Below are positions 44,439 through 53,424 of a stretch of 64,000 nt of DNA, in pieces. Within the stretch, counting starts at the first letter, position 1; each line of letters opens with the position of its first letter. Source of the DNA: Ga0077560 sp046330395 (GTDB taxonomy: Bacteria > Actinomycetota > Thermoleophilia > Miltoncostaeales > Miltoncostaeaceae); NCBI GenBank assembly GCA_046330395.1, contig JAXLSS010000011.1:40702-104701 (forward strand). The letters are read 5' to 3'. The position numbers and the translations under genes were made by a program. A model generated the notes under the pieces. It saw only the letters and a list, made by a program, of their open reading frames with translations, ran no database searches and was not told where the DNA came from.

Positions 44439-45629
44439 GTGACGCCGCAACGGCGCGGCCACGGGCGCATGGACGCCCGGATGATGGTGGTGTTCACGAC
44501 GGTGCTGATCGACCTGATCGGCTTCGGCATCGTGCTGCCCATCCTGCCCCTGTGGGCCAAGACCTTCGGCGCCTCGGCCACGCAGATCGGCTTCCTGTCG
44601 GCCAGCTACTCGCTGATGCAGGTGCTGTTCGCGCCGCTCTGGGGGCGCCTGTCCGACCGCGTGGGCAGGCGCCCCGTGATCCTGGTGACCCTGGCGGGCA
44701 GCGCCCTGTCCTCGCTGATGATCGGCCTGGCGGGCAGCCTGGCCGTCCTGTTCGTGGCGCGCATGCTGAACGGCATCTCCGGAGCCTCGTATGCCGCCGC
44801 CCAGGCCTATGTGGCCGACGTCACCACCCGCGAGGAGCGGGCCCGGGGGATGGGCATGATCGGCGCGGCCTTCGGGCTGGGGTTCATCCTGGGCCCGGGC
44901 ATCGGCGCCGGGCTGTCGGTGCTGGGCCACGCGGTGCCGTTCTACTTCGCCGCCGGCCTGGCCGCGGTGAACCTGGTGCTGGCCTACATCCGGCTGCCCG
45001 AGTCACGGGTGCCCGGGGCGGCGGCCGCGCCCACCCCGCGACTGCAGCAGCTGCGCCGGGCGCTGGCCAGCCCCGCGCTGGCCCCGCTGATCTGGTTGTC
45101 CTTCGTGGCCACCCTGGCCTTCGTGGGGATGGAGTCCACCTTCGCGCTGCTGGGCAACCGCCGCTTCGGCTACAGCCAGACGCAGATGGGCGTGCTGTTC
45201 GTGGTGGTGGGCCTGGCGGCCGCGTTCAGCCAGGGCTTCCTGGTGGGCCGGGTCGTGACCCGCTACGGGGAGCGCACGGTGCTGATCGCCGGCCTGGTGG
45301 GCACCGCGCTGGGCCTGGCGGGCATGGCCGCGGCCGGCACGGTGTGGCTGATGCTGCCGCCCCTGATCCTGCTGGGCGTGACCTCCGGGCTGGCCTTCTC
45401 CACCACCTCGGCGCTGATCTCCCACGCGGCGGGCGACGCCGAGCAGGGCGAGGTGCTGGGGCTGGCGGCCTCCACCGGCGGGGTGGCCAGGATCTTCGGA
45501 CCCGTCGCTGCGGGAACGATGTTCGACCAATTCGTACCCGGCGCGCCGCTGGTTGCGGGCGCGGTGCTGACGGCCGTCTGCGTCGCCGTGGCCGTCCTGC
45601 GGGTTCCCCGCGTCGTCATCGGGGGCTGA
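44439..45629 (+). CDS. MFS transporter (TetA-like, 12 TM) within the oxidase cluster
   Basis: A 396-residue major facilitator with 12 predicted helices. Motif A GRLSDRVGRRPVILV after helix 2 and GPGIGAGLSVLGHAVPFYFA in the helix 5 region place it in the DHA1/TetA group. GTG at 44439, 4 bp after the ctaB stop; ATG at 44469 is an equally good start. The only transporter in the ctaB-ctaC interval, so a role in oxidase assembly (for example copper supply) is possible, but no clear Met/His copper motif is seen. Confidence 0.9.
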   Translation: MTPQRRGHGRMDARMMVVFTTVLIDLIGFGIVLPILPLWAKTFGASATQIGFLSASYSLMQVLFAPLWGRLSDRVGRRPVILVTLAGSALSSLMIGLAGSLAVLFVARMLNGISGASYAAAQAYVADVTTREERARGMGMIGAAFGLGFILGPGIGAGLSVLGHAVPFYFAAGLAAVNLVLAYIRLPESRVPGAAAAPTPRLQQLRRALASPALAPLIWLSFVATLAFVGMESTFALLGNRRFGYSQTQMGVLFVVVGLAAAFSQGFLVGRVVTRYGERTVLIAGLVGTALGLAGMAAAGTVWLMLPPLILLGVTSGLAFSTTSALISHAAGDAEQGEVLGLAASTGGVARIFGPVAAGTMFDQFVPGAPLVAGAVLTAVCVAVAVLRVPRVVIGG

Positions 45630-45717
45630 CGGGCTGTTTCGCACCCGGAGCCGGGACACATGTCACGGCAGGGTTCTCTCGCCCTTCGACTGCGGTGGCT
45701 GATAGCTTCGCGCCCTC

Positions 45718-46479
45718 ATGAAGAATCGTCACCTCCTCCCTCTCGTGGTGGTCCACCTCGTGGTGGGCGCCATCACCGCGGCAGTCATCTTCCTCATCGA
45801 CTGGTGGCCCGGCGAGGCGGCCTCACAGGCCCATCGCGTCAACGGTCTGATGTGGTTCCTGGTCATCTCCTCCGGCGTGATCTTCACCGGGGTGACCTCG
45901 TTCCTGCTCTACTCGATCTGGCGGTTCCGCGCGGACCCGGGGGATGAGTCGGACGGCCCGCCCCTCCACGGTCACACGCAGCTGGAGATCATCTGGACGG
46001 TCATCCCGATCATCCTGCTGGCGGTCATCGCGGCCTGGTCGATCATCGTGACCAACAAGAACGAGGCGCTGGCCGCCAACCGCGAGGTCATCCAGGTGCG
46101 CGCCTGGCAGTTCGCCTGGGAGTTCACCTACCCGGACGCCAAGATCACCACCGGTGACCTGCGCCTGCCCGAGGGCCGCCAGGTGGTGTTCCAGATGCGG
46201 TCCAGCGACGTCATCCACGACCTGTGGGTGCCCGAGTTCGGCGTGAAGGAGGACGTGGTCCCGGGGATCACGACCCAGCTCATCGTCAACCCCAACAAGG
46301 TCGGCACGTACCCGCTGATCTGCGCCGAGCTGTGTGGCGCCGGTCACGGCATCATGCGCAGCCGCGCCATCGTGATGCCGGCGGCCGACTACGACGCCTG
46401 GAAGCGCAGCGCCGCGGCCGAGGCCCAGGCGTCCGCGACGCCGGCGGCCACCCCGGCCACCACCACCCCCTCCAAGTAA
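45718..46479 (+). CDS. ctaC: Cytochrome c oxidase subunit II
   Basis: A 253-residue subunit with two membrane helices (LVVVHLVVGAITAAVIFLI; IIWTVIPIILLAVIAAW) and a periplasmic-side cupredoxin domain. The CuA site is complete: His167 in SDVIHDLWVPEF, and CAELCGAGHGIM gives Cys202, Glu204, Cys206, His210 and Met213. An Ala/Thr/Pro tail ends the protein, but it has no fused cytochrome c domain, and the separate cytochrome c gene at 49962 may fill that role. ATG at 45718. Confidence 0.97.
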   Translation: MKNRHLLPLVVVHLVVGAITAAVIFLIDWWPGEAASQAHRVNGLMWFLVISSGVIFTGVTSFLLYSIWRFRADPGDESDGPPLHGHTQLEIIWTVIPIILLAVIAAWSIIVTNKNEALAANREVIQVRAWQFAWEFTYPDAKITTGDLRLPEGRQVVFQMRSSDVIHDLWVPEFGVKEDVVPGITTQLIVNPNKVGTYPLICAELCGAGHGIMRSRAIVMPAADYDAWKRSAAAEAQASATPAATPATTTPSK

Positions 46480-46536
46480 GCCCAGGACCGCTCCGCCAAC
46501 CGCACCGACGGTCGACGACGAGGACACGCATCGAAG

Positions 46537-49296
46537 ATGGCGACTTTCGCACCCACCTACGCGCACCCGGACTCCGGTCACGGGCACCACGCACCGCCCA
46601 AGCCCCTCTGGTACTGGTGGAAGCGCGCCATCGTCTGGACGCTCAGCGGCGCCATCACCGGCCTCGCGCTGGTGTTCCTGCTGCGGTGGGCCTTCGGCTT
46701 CAAGGACCTTTGGGAGCCCCAGCCGTACTGGGCCGCCATCGCCGGCCTGTCCGGCATGGGCTTCGTCATCGGCATCGGGTGTTTCGACTGGTGGTGGGGG
46801 TACCTCACCGGCAAGCAGGTGGACTACGAGGACCACTCGCTGCACGGGGCCACCAGCTGGCGTGACTACTTCCGGGTCAACACCGACCACAAGGTCATCG
46901 GCATCCAGTACCTGGTGGTGGTGTTCGCCTTCTTCATCGTGGGTGGCCTGTTCGCCGAGCTGGTGCGCCTGGAGCTGGCGCGTCCCGGCCTGCAGATCGC
47001 CGACGGCGAGACCTACAACGGCTACTTCAGCGCGCACGCCACGATCATGATCTTCGGGTTCGTCATCCCCGTGTTCGCGGGGCTGGCCAACTACGTGCTG
47101 CCCATCATGATCGGCGCCAAGGACATGGCGTTCCCGCGGCTCAACGCCCTGTCGCTGTGGATGCTGATCCCCGCCGGGGCCATGCTGGCCATCTCACCGC
47201 TGGTGGGCGCCTTCTCCTCCGGCTGGACCGCCTACCCGCCGCTGTCGCTGGAGGGCACCACCGGCCAGACCATGTTCGAGATGGCCGTGCAGTTCGCCGG
47301 CGCCTCGTCCATCGCGACGGCACTGAACTTCCTGGTCACCATCATGACCATGCGCGCACCCGGGATGACGGTGTGGCGCATGCCATTGCTGGTGTGGGCC
47401 AACGCCACCACGTCCGGTCTGGTGGTGTTCGGCACCCCGTTCATCGCCGGCTCGCAGTTCATGACCCTGTTCGACCGCGTGGTGGGCACCAACTTCTTCA
47501 ACGGTGCCAACGGCGGCGACGTCGTGATGTACCAGCACGTGTTCTGGTTCTACTCGCACCCGGCCGTCTACATCATGATGCTGCCGGGCTTCGGGATCAT
47601 CTCCGAGGTGCTCGCCACCTTCTCCAGAAAGCCCATCTTCGGGTACCGGGCCATCGCGTTCTCCACCGTGGCCATCGCCCTCTTGGGCTTCGGGGTGTGG
47701 GCGCACCACATGTTCGTGTCCGGCATGCCGTCCTGGCTGCGGATCCCGATGATGATCACCACGATCGTCATCGCCGTGCCCACCGGCGTGAAGGTGTTCT
47801 CCTGGCTGGGCACCATCTGGGGCGGGAAGATCCACCTGCAGACACCCATGTACTGGGCGCTGGGCTTCATCTTCACGTTCGTCATCGGCGGCCTGTCCGG
47901 GGTGTTCCTGGGCACGCTCACCACCGACATCTCGCTCACCGACACCTACTTCGTGGTGGCCCACATCCACTACGTGTTCTTCGGCGGCTCGGTGTTCACC
48001 ATCTTCGCCGGTGTCTACTACTGGTTCCCCAAGATGACCGGGCGGATGTACAGCGAGGTGCTGGGCAAGTGGCACTTCTGGCTGACGTTCGTGGGCTTCA
48101 ACGGCACGTTCTTCCCCCAGCACTGGCTTGGTGCGCAGGGCATGCCGCGACGCGTGGCCGACTACGACCCGCGGTTCGGGAACCTCAACCTCATCATCAG
48201 CCTGTTCAGCGTGCTGATGGTGATCGGCACCGCCGTGTTCTTCTACAACATGATCACCTCCTGGCGGAGCGGCCCGCGCGCCCCCTGGAACCCCTGGCGG
48301 GGCCGCAGCCTGGAGTGGCTGGTGTCCAGCCCGCCCAGCCTGTTCAACTTCGACGCCGACCCGCAGGTTGTGGGTGGCCCGTACCAGTACGGCATCCCCG
48401 GGGCGCGCCACGCGGTGGTGTACGCCGGCCCGCAGTACGGCGGCGGCGAGCTCACCGACACCGAGCGGCGCACCATCGTGGTGCTGGCCAACCGCACCAT
48501 CGCCTCCTCCGAGCTGCTCGACCGCATCACCGACCGTGCGCACGGCGGCGTGTGGCGCTTCACGCTTGTGGCGCCCACCGAGGGTGGCGACCGCAAGGCG
48601 GCCGAGCTGCGCATGCAGACCGCGCTGGCGGTGCTGGCCGACCGCGGCATCGACGCCAGCGGCACGGTGGAGGACGGCGGACCCCTGGACGCGGCGCGCC
48701 GCATCCTGGACGAGGAGCCCGCCACCGAGCTGTGGGTGGCCACCTTCCCGCTCAACGAGTCGGCATGGATGAACCAGGACCTCATCGACCGCGCCCGCAA
48801 GGTGTCGGGCCTGCCCGTCACCCGCGTGGTGGTGCGCGGCGACGACGCCCGCACGGCCATCGCCTCCCCGGCGCTGCACCGCGTGGCGGTCATCGCCAAC
48901 GGGGCGCTGGACGAGGCCGGTCTGGCGCAGGCGCTGCGGTCGCACGCCGGTGAGGCCCCCATGGCCGCCGTGCTGCTGTGCCCGCTGTCCATCGACGGCC
49001 CCAACTGGGCCGACGACGCCAACACGGCCCGTGACGAGGCGGCCCGCCGCACCCAGCGGGCCATCCAGCGGCTGCAGGACGCCGGCATCCAGGCGCACGG
49101 CGAGGTGGTGGACGGCGGCCCCGAGGCCGCGGCCGTCATCGCCCGTGATGCCTTCCACGCCGACAGCGTGCTGCTGTGCACGCGGTCGCGGGAGAGCGCG
49201 GGCGACCTGGAGGCGGTGCAGCGTGCCGCCGCGCCGGTGACCGTCGAACATGTCGTCGTCGATTCCGGGGCGCAGCCTGCGCCGTCGGGCGCCTAG
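46537..49296 (+). CDS. ctaD: Cytochrome c oxidase subunit I with two extra N-terminal helices and a UspA-like C-terminal extension
   Basis: A 919-residue haem-copper oxidase subunit I. Two extra helices (about 30-85) precede the core (about 110-575). Ligands are visible: His167 (low-spin haem), His341 in YSHPAVY with Tyr339 (YS motif of A2-type oxidases), His390/391 (CuB) and His476/478 in VAHIHYVFFGG. After WLVSSPPSLF (about 590) comes a soluble extension of about 270 residues with two similar alpha/beta modules, about 643-775 (TIVVLANRTIASSELLD...) and 785-905 (VAVIANGALDEAGLAQ...), resembling UspA-type nucleotide-binding folds. Such an extension is not part of the canonical subunit. No internal stop or frameshift separates it. 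ATG at 46537. Confidence 0.97.
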   Translation: MATFAPTYAHPDSGHGHHAPPKPLWYWWKRAIVWTLSGAITGLALVFLLRWAFGFKDLWEPQPYWAAIAGLSGMGFVIGIGCFDWWWGYLTGKQVDYEDHSLHGATSWRDYFRVNTDHKVIGIQYLVVVFAFFIVGGLFAELVRLELARPGLQIADGETYNGYFSAHATIMIFGFVIPVFAGLANYVLPIMIGAKDMAFPRLNALSLWMLIPAGAMLAISPLVGAFSSGWTAYPPLSLEGTTGQTMFEMAVQFAGASSIATALNFLVTIMTMRAPGMTVWRMPLLVWANATTSGLVVFGTPFIAGSQFMTLFDRVVGTNFFNGANGGDVVMYQHVFWFYSHPAVYIMMLPGFGIISEVLATFSRKPIFGYRAIAFSTVAIALLGFGVWAHHMFVSGMPSWLRIPMMITTIVIAVPTGVKVFSWLGTIWGGKIHLQTPMYWALGFIFTFVIGGLSGVFLGTLTTDISLTDTYFVVAHIHYVFFGGSVFTIFAGVYYWFPKMTGRMYSEVLGKWHFWLTFVGFNGTFFPQHWLGAQGMPRRVADYDPRFGNLNLIISLFSVLMVIGTAVFFYNMITSWRSGPRAPWNPWRGRSLEWLVSSPPSLFNFDADPQVVGGPYQYGIPGARHAVVYAGPQYGGGELTDTERRTIVVLANRTIASSELLDRITDRAHGGVWRFTLVAPTEGGDRKAAELRMQTALAVLADRGIDASGTVEDGGPLDAARRILDEEPATELWVATFPLNESAWMNQDLIDRARKVSGLPVTRVVVRGDDARTAIASPALHRVAVIANGALDEAGLAQALRSHAGEAPMAAVLLCPLSIDGPNWADDANTARDEAARRTQRAIQRLQDAGIQAHGEVVDGGPEAAAVIARDAFHADSVLLCTRSRESAGDLEAVQRAAAPVTVEHVVVDSGAQPAPSGA

Positions 49297-49311
49297 GCCG
49301 GGGGAGTCCGA

Positions 49312-49944
49312 ATGGCCGCAGAACACACCATCACGCTGAGCCCCCACGCCCGCAACGCCGAGCGTGGCCAGCACACGGGCATGAGCCAGGGAATGCTGGC
49401 CATGATGCTCTTCCTGGGCTCGGAGGCCATGCTGTTCGCCTCGTTCTTCGCGGCGTACTTCATGGTGCGGTACAACATCGCCGCCAACGACTGGCCGCCG
49501 CTGAAGAACGTGGCGACGGGCGAGCGGTTCGAGCTGCCCAAGCTGATCACCGGCGTCAACACGGCGTTCCTGGTGTTCAGCTCGTTCACCGTGTGGTTCG
49601 CCGAGCACCGGCTCAAGCACGGCGACCGCAAGGGCCTGGAGCGGGGCCTCCTGGTGACGATGGCGCTGGGCCTCACGTTCCTCGTGGTGCAGATCAACGA
49701 GTACGTGCACCTGGGCTTCACGCCGCAGAACAAGGCGTTCGGCGCCACCTTCTACACGCTCACCGGGTTCCACGGCCTGCACGTGTTCGTGGGTCTGGTG
49801 CTGCTGCTGATCAGCTACATCCGCGTCAAGCGGGCTCATGACTTCACGCCGCGGTGGTTCACGCCCCTCGGCGCGGCGTCCCTCTACTGGCACTTCGTCG
49901 ACGTGGTGTGGGTGTTCCTCTACGTCGTTGTGTACCTCATCTGA
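49312..49944 (+). CDS. ctaE: Cytochrome c oxidase subunit III
   Basis: A 210-residue membrane subunit with five to six helices. It reads FLGSEAMLFASFFAAYFMVR, with the family Glu in the second helix, then INEYVHLGF, FYTLTGFHGLHVFVGLVLLL and YWHFVDVVWVFLYVVVYLI, the conserved closing helix. ATG at 49312, 16 bp after ctaD. The stop shares bases with an ATG of the cytochrome c gene (TGATG). Supports oxygen delivery and proton pumping of subunit I. Confidence 0.97.
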   Translation: MAAEHTITLSPHARNAERGQHTGMSQGMLAMMLFLGSEAMLFASFFAAYFMVRYNIAANDWPPLKNVATGERFELPKLITGVNTAFLVFSSFTVWFAEHRLKHGDRKGLERGLLVTMALGLTFLVVQINEYVHLGFTPQNKAFGATFYTLTGFHGLHVFVGLVLLLISYIRVKRAHDFTPRWFTPLGAASLYWHFVDVVWVFLYVVVYLI

Positions 49945-49961
49945 TGCGCGAAGGGCGGTTC

Positions 49962-50381
49962 ATGCGAGGAGTTCGGTGCACGATCGCGGCGCTTGCCGTG
50001 GGCGCGGTCGTCGCGGTGACCAGTGGCTGCGGCAACCAGTCCGGCGACACCGCAAACGGGAAGAAGCTCTTCCAGAACACCTGTGGTGGTTGCCACACGC
50101 TGGCGGACGCGGGTACCAAGGGCCAGATCGGCCCCAACCTGGACGACGCCTGGCGCGGCAGCCGTGACACCGGCATCCCGGACAGCCAGTACCAGGGTGT
50201 GGTGAACCGCTGGATCCAGTGGGCGCAGAAGCCCATGCCCCGTCACCTGCTGAAGGGCCAGGACGCCGCGGACGTGGCGGCCTACGTGGCAAGCGTGGCC
50301 GGCACCAGTGACAACAGCGCCGTCATCCCGGCCAAGCCGCAGATCCCGCAGGCCACGCCGGTCCACTTCGTCCAGGACTGA
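49962..50381 (+). CDS. Class I c-type cytochrome, lipoprotein-like
   Basis: A 139-residue cytochrome with one haem motif CGGCH (Cys41, Cys44, His45) in FQNTCGGCHTLADAG; Met in WAQKPMPRHLL is the likely second ligand, with the helix DAADVAAYVASVA after it. The signal sequence ends SGC (Cys23), suggesting lipid anchoring though the lipobox is not ideal. ATG at 49962 is used; another at 49944 overlaps the ctaE stop (TGATG). It could be the electron donor to the CuA site. Maturation fits the ccm genes downstream. Confidence 0.9.
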   Translation: MRGVRCTIAALAVGAVVAVTSGCGNQSGDTANGKKLFQNTCGGCHTLADAGTKGQIGPNLDDAWRGSRDTGIPDSQYQGVVNRWIQWAQKPMPRHLLKGQDAADVAAYVASVAGTSDNSAVIPAKPQIPQATPVHFVQD

Positions 50382-50415
50382 TCCACGTTGATTCGTCGGG
50401 CGGCCCCGCCGCCCG

Positions 50416-51132
50416 ATGGAGGCTGAGTTGACCCGTCTGGAGGGTGTGCGCGCCATCGTGACGGGCGCGTCCCGGGGCGTGGGCCGCGCCGTCGCCGAGG
50501 CCTACCTGGCCGAGGGCGCGCATGTGCTGGCCACGGCACGCGAGTCGTCCCACCTGGACGGCCTGGCGGCCGCCGCCGATGCCGCCGGCTGGGGGGAGCG
50601 CCTGACCCCGCAGGTGCTGGATCTGGCCGACCCCGCGTCGGTGGACGCCGCGGGCGCCGCGGCGCGCCAGGCGCTGGGCGCCTGTGACGTGCTGGTGAAC
50701 AACGCGGGCGAGCTGGGCGTGCGCGGGCCGTTGCTGGAGGCCGCGCCCGACCTGACGCGCCGGGTGATCGAGGTCAACCTCACCGGCACGCTGCGCCTCA
50801 CGGCGGCCATACTCCCCGTGATGCGTCGCGGATCGGTGATCATCAACGTGTCCTCGGGGGCGGCGGGCCGCGCCGACTGGGGCGCCTACTCCGTGTCGAA
50901 GGCGGGCATCGAGGCGGCCACCCGGATGCTGCGGGAGGAGCTGGCAGACCACGACATCCGTTGTGTCGCGGTGAACCCGGGCGGCACGCGCACCGCCATG
51001 CGCGCGGCGGCGTATCCCTTGGAGGACCCGGCCACCGTGCCGCATCCCCGCGTGGTGGTGCCGCTGTTCGTGGCCATCGCCGAGGGCCTGGACCCCGGCT
51101 GGCACGTGGAGGCCCAGCAGTGGACGCCCTAG
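50416..51132 (+). CDS. SDR family oxidoreductase
   Basis: A 238-residue classical SDR: TGASRGVGRAVAEAYLAEG (cofactor motif), VLVNNAGELG, INVSSGAAG (catalytic Ser), and AYSVSKAGIEAATR with YxxxK. C-terminal VNPGGTRTAMR is the NADP(H) exit region. Substrate unknown; in this context it could act in quinone or fatty-acid metabolism, but nothing ties it to one. ATG at 50416, 34 bp after the cytochrome. Its TAG overlaps the GTG of the dipeptidase gene. Confidence 0.92.
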   Translation: MEAELTRLEGVRAIVTGASRGVGRAVAEAYLAEGAHVLATARESSHLDGLAAAADAAGWGERLTPQVLDLADPASVDAAGAAARQALGACDVLVNNAGELGVRGPLLEAAPDLTRRVIEVNLTGTLRLTAAILPVMRRGSVIINVSSGAAGRADWGAYSVSKAGIEAATRMLREELADHDIRCVAVNPGGTRTAMRAAAYPLEDPATVPHPRVVVPLFVAIAEGLDPGWHVEAQQWTP

Positions 51133-51806
51133 CGCCGATCCCGCCGATGCGCCCCAACACGGGGTGGCGTGACGTGCCCATCGAACCCGTGGACGAACCG
51201 CTGGTGCGCATCGGCGGGCTGCACCCGCGCATCGCGGACCGGGCCGAGTACTTCCGCTGGGGGCTGCCGGGGAGCCTGCCGGCCACGTGGCTGCGCCGCG
51301 GGGTGGCCGAGCGCCTGGTGGCGGTGGCCGACTCGCTGCCGCAGGGCATCGGGCTGGCGGTGTGGGACGGGTACCGGCCGCTGCAGGTGCAGAGCGCGCT
51401 GTTCGACGCCTACCTCACCGAGCTCACGGCGGTGCACCCGGAGATGCCCGCAGACGCGCTGCTGGAGGCCGCGGCCCGCTATGTGACGCCCCCCTCCCGG
51501 TCGGTGCTGGCACCTCCGCCGCACCTCACCGGCGGGGCCGTGGACCTGACCCTGATGGACGCCGACGGGGAACTGCTGGACCTTGGGACGGCGTTCGACG
51601 CGTTCGTGCCGGAGGCGGAGGCCCACGCCCTGGAGGACCAGCCGGGCCCCGTGCGCGACCGGCGCCGCCTGCTGTTCTGGGCCATGCACGAGCAGGGGTT
51701 CACCAACTACGCCGAGGAGTGGTGGCACTTCGACCACGGCGACCAGTTCTGGGGGCTCATGCGCGACCGCCCCGCCATCTACGGCGCCGCGGAGCCGCCG
51801 TCGTGA
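51120..51806 (+). CDS. D-alanyl-D-alanine dipeptidase (VanX-like M15 peptidase)
   Basis: A 228-residue M15D metallopeptidase. The zinc ligands and catalytic Glu are present: HLTGGAVDLTLMD (His, Asp), and EEWWHFDHG (Glu, His), with AVWDGYRPLQVQSALF as the SxHxxG-preceding block. No signal peptide, so probably cytoplasmic, like VanX or DdpX, splitting D-Ala-D-Ala for recycling. GTG at 51120 overlaps the SDR stop; ATG at 51147 is an alternative. No vanHA partners. Its stop overlaps the next GTG (GTGA). Confidence 0.9.
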   Translation: MDALAPIPPMRPNTGWRDVPIEPVDEPLVRIGGLHPRIADRAEYFRWGLPGSLPATWLRRGVAERLVAVADSLPQGIGLAVWDGYRPLQVQSALFDAYLTELTAVHPEMPADALLEAAARYVTPPSRSVLAPPPHLTGGAVDLTLMDADGELLDLGTAFDAFVPEAEAHALEDQPGPVRDRRRLLFWAMHEQGFTNYAEEWWHFDHGDQFWGLMRDRPAIYGAAEPPS

Positions 51807-52708
51807 CGGGCGGCCTGCACACCTCGGGCCGCGCGCCCGCCGCCGGGCGCGAGCTGGTGCCCGCGCTGCTCAACCTGGTGCGGTTCCAGCACACCGTGTT
51901 CGCCCTGCCGTTCGCGGTGGCCGGGGCGCTGCTGGCCCGCCACGAGTGGCCCCGGGCCGCGGTGCTGGCGTGGGTGCTGGTGGCCATGGTGGGCGCGCGC
52001 TCGCTGGCGATGGCGATCAACCGTCTGGTGGACCGCCACATCGACGCCGCCAACCCGCGCACCGCCGGACGTGAGCTGCCCTCGGGCCGACTCACGGCAC
52101 AACAGGTGTGGTGGTTCAGCGCGGTGAGCCTGGCAGTGCTGCTGGTGGCCGTCAGCCAGCTGCCCCGCATCACGTGGTGGCTGTGGCCCATCCCCGTGGC
52201 CGGCTTCGTGCTGTACCCCTACACCAAGCGCTTCAGCTGGCTGTGCCACCTGGTGCTGGGGCTGGTGATCGGGCTGGCGCCGGTGGGCGGCTGGATCGCC
52301 GTGACCGGGCACTTCGCCGCGTCGCCGGTGCTGATGGGCCTGGCGGTGGCCTTCTGGATCGGCGGCTTCGACATCATCTACGCCCTGCTGGACCTGGAGT
52401 TCGACCGCGCGCACGGCGTGCGATCGGTGCCGGCCCGCTTCGGGCCCGCCGCGGCGCTGTGGACCACGCGTGGCATGCACGTGCTGGCCGTGCTGGCGCT
52501 GGCGGCGGCCGGTGAGACCGCCGGGGTGGGGACGTGGTACCGGGTGGGCGTGGCCGTGTGCGCCGCCATCCTGGTGTTCGAGAACCTGCACGTGCACCCG
52601 CAGGACCGCGCGCGCATCCAGGCGGCCTTCGGGCGGGCCAACGCCCTGCTGGCCCTCGTGTTCTTCGTGGCGGTGGTGGCCGAGGTGAGCGTCCCGTCGC
52701 CCCTGTGA
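51803..52708 (+). CDS. UbiA-family prenyltransferase (MqnP/UbiA-like)
   Basis: A 301-residue membrane prenyltransferase. The first Asp-rich motif is NRLVDRHIDAANPRT and the second is DLEFDRAHGVRSVP; FQHTVFALPFAVAGALL and YTKRFSWLCHLVLG are typical of the UbiA/MqnP branch that prenylates an aromatic quinone precursor. About eight helices. It likely serves menaquinone (futalosine pathway) or a related quinone; this is inference because no other mqn genes are in view. GTG at 51803, GTGA overlap with the dipeptidase and with ccmA. Confidence 0.88.
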   Translation: MTGGLHTSGRAPAAGRELVPALLNLVRFQHTVFALPFAVAGALLARHEWPRAAVLAWVLVAMVGARSLAMAINRLVDRHIDAANPRTAGRELPSGRLTAQQVWWFSAVSLAVLLVAVSQLPRITWWLWPIPVAGFVLYPYTKRFSWLCHLVLGLVIGLAPVGGWIAVTGHFAASPVLMGLAVAFWIGGFDIIYALLDLEFDRAHGVRSVPARFGPAAALWTTRGMHVLAVLALAAAGETAGVGTWYRVGVAVCAAILVFENLHVHPQDRARIQAAFGRANALLALVFFVAVVAEVSVPSPL

Positions 52709-53424
52709 CCGGACCCCCGGTGGGTGAGCCCCTGGTGCTTGGGGAGGGCCTGTCGCGGGCGTTCGGCGGCCGCGCCGCCGTGGCGGGGGTGGACCTGCGT
52801 GTGGACCCGGGCGAGCGCGTGGGCCTGGTGGGCCCCAACGGCGCGGGCAAGAGCACCCTGCTGCGCATCCTCGCCACCCTGCTGCGCCCCGACTCGGGCA
52901 GCCTGAGCCTGATGGGCCAGGACGCCGCCGACCGGCCCAACCGCGTGCGCCCCCACCTGTCGCACCTGGGGCACGACCCGTCCGTGTACCTGGACCTCAC
53001 GGCGTGGCAGAACCTGGAGCTGTTCGGGCGCCTGTACGGGCTCTCCGATCTGCACGAACGCGTCCCCGACGCCCTGTCGCGCGTGGGTCTGCTGCCGCGC
53101 GCCCACGATCCGGTGCGCACCTTCAGCCGGGGCATGACCCAGCGGCTGGGCATCGCCCGCTTCACCCTGCACGGGCCGCGCCTGCTGCTGATGGACGAGC
53201 CCTATACGGGTCTGGATGCCCGGGGCGCCGCCCTGCTGGACGCGGTGCTGGGTGACCTGCCCGAGGGTGCCGGTGCGGTGCTGGTGACCCACGAGCTGCA
53301 CCGCGTGACCGAGCAGGTGGACCGCATCCTGGTGATGCACGCCGGGCGGGTGGTGTGGCAGGCGCCCACCGCCGGGCTCTCGGTGCCCGAGCTGGTGGGC
53401 CGCTACGGGGAGGTCACCGCGTGA
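52705..53424 (+). CDS. ccmA: Haem exporter ATP-binding protein CcmA
   Basis: A 239-residue ABC ATPase: Walker A VGPNGAGKSTLLRIL near residue 45, signature FSRGMTQRLGIAR, Walker B LLLMDEPYTGLD and the His of LVTHEL. CcmA with CcmB exports or powers release of haem-CcmE for cytochrome c maturation (system I). GTG at 52705 overlaps the UbiA stop (GTGA), and its stop overlaps ccmB. Confidence 0.93.
   Translation: MTGPPVGEPLVLGEGLSRAFGGRAAVAGVDLRVDPGERVGLVGPNGAGKSTLLRILATLLRPDSGSLSLMGQDAADRPNRVRPHLSHLGHDPSVYLDLTAWQNLELFGRLYGLSDLHERVPDALSRVGLLPRAHDPVRTFSRGMTQRLGIARFTLHGPRLLLMDEPYTGLDARGAALLDAVLGDLPEGAGAVLVTHELHRVTEQVDRILVMHAGRVVWQAPTAGLSVPELVGRYGEVTA

Noticed and set aside
47194..49893. Long minus-strand open frame opposite ctaD and ctaE
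   Set aside because: Its composition (His, Gln, Arg, Gly) is that of an antisense shadow, and the plus strand encodes clear oxidase subunits.
51120..51806. Vancomycin resistance operon
   Set aside because: Only the VanX-like gene is present; vanH, vanA and the regulators are missing.
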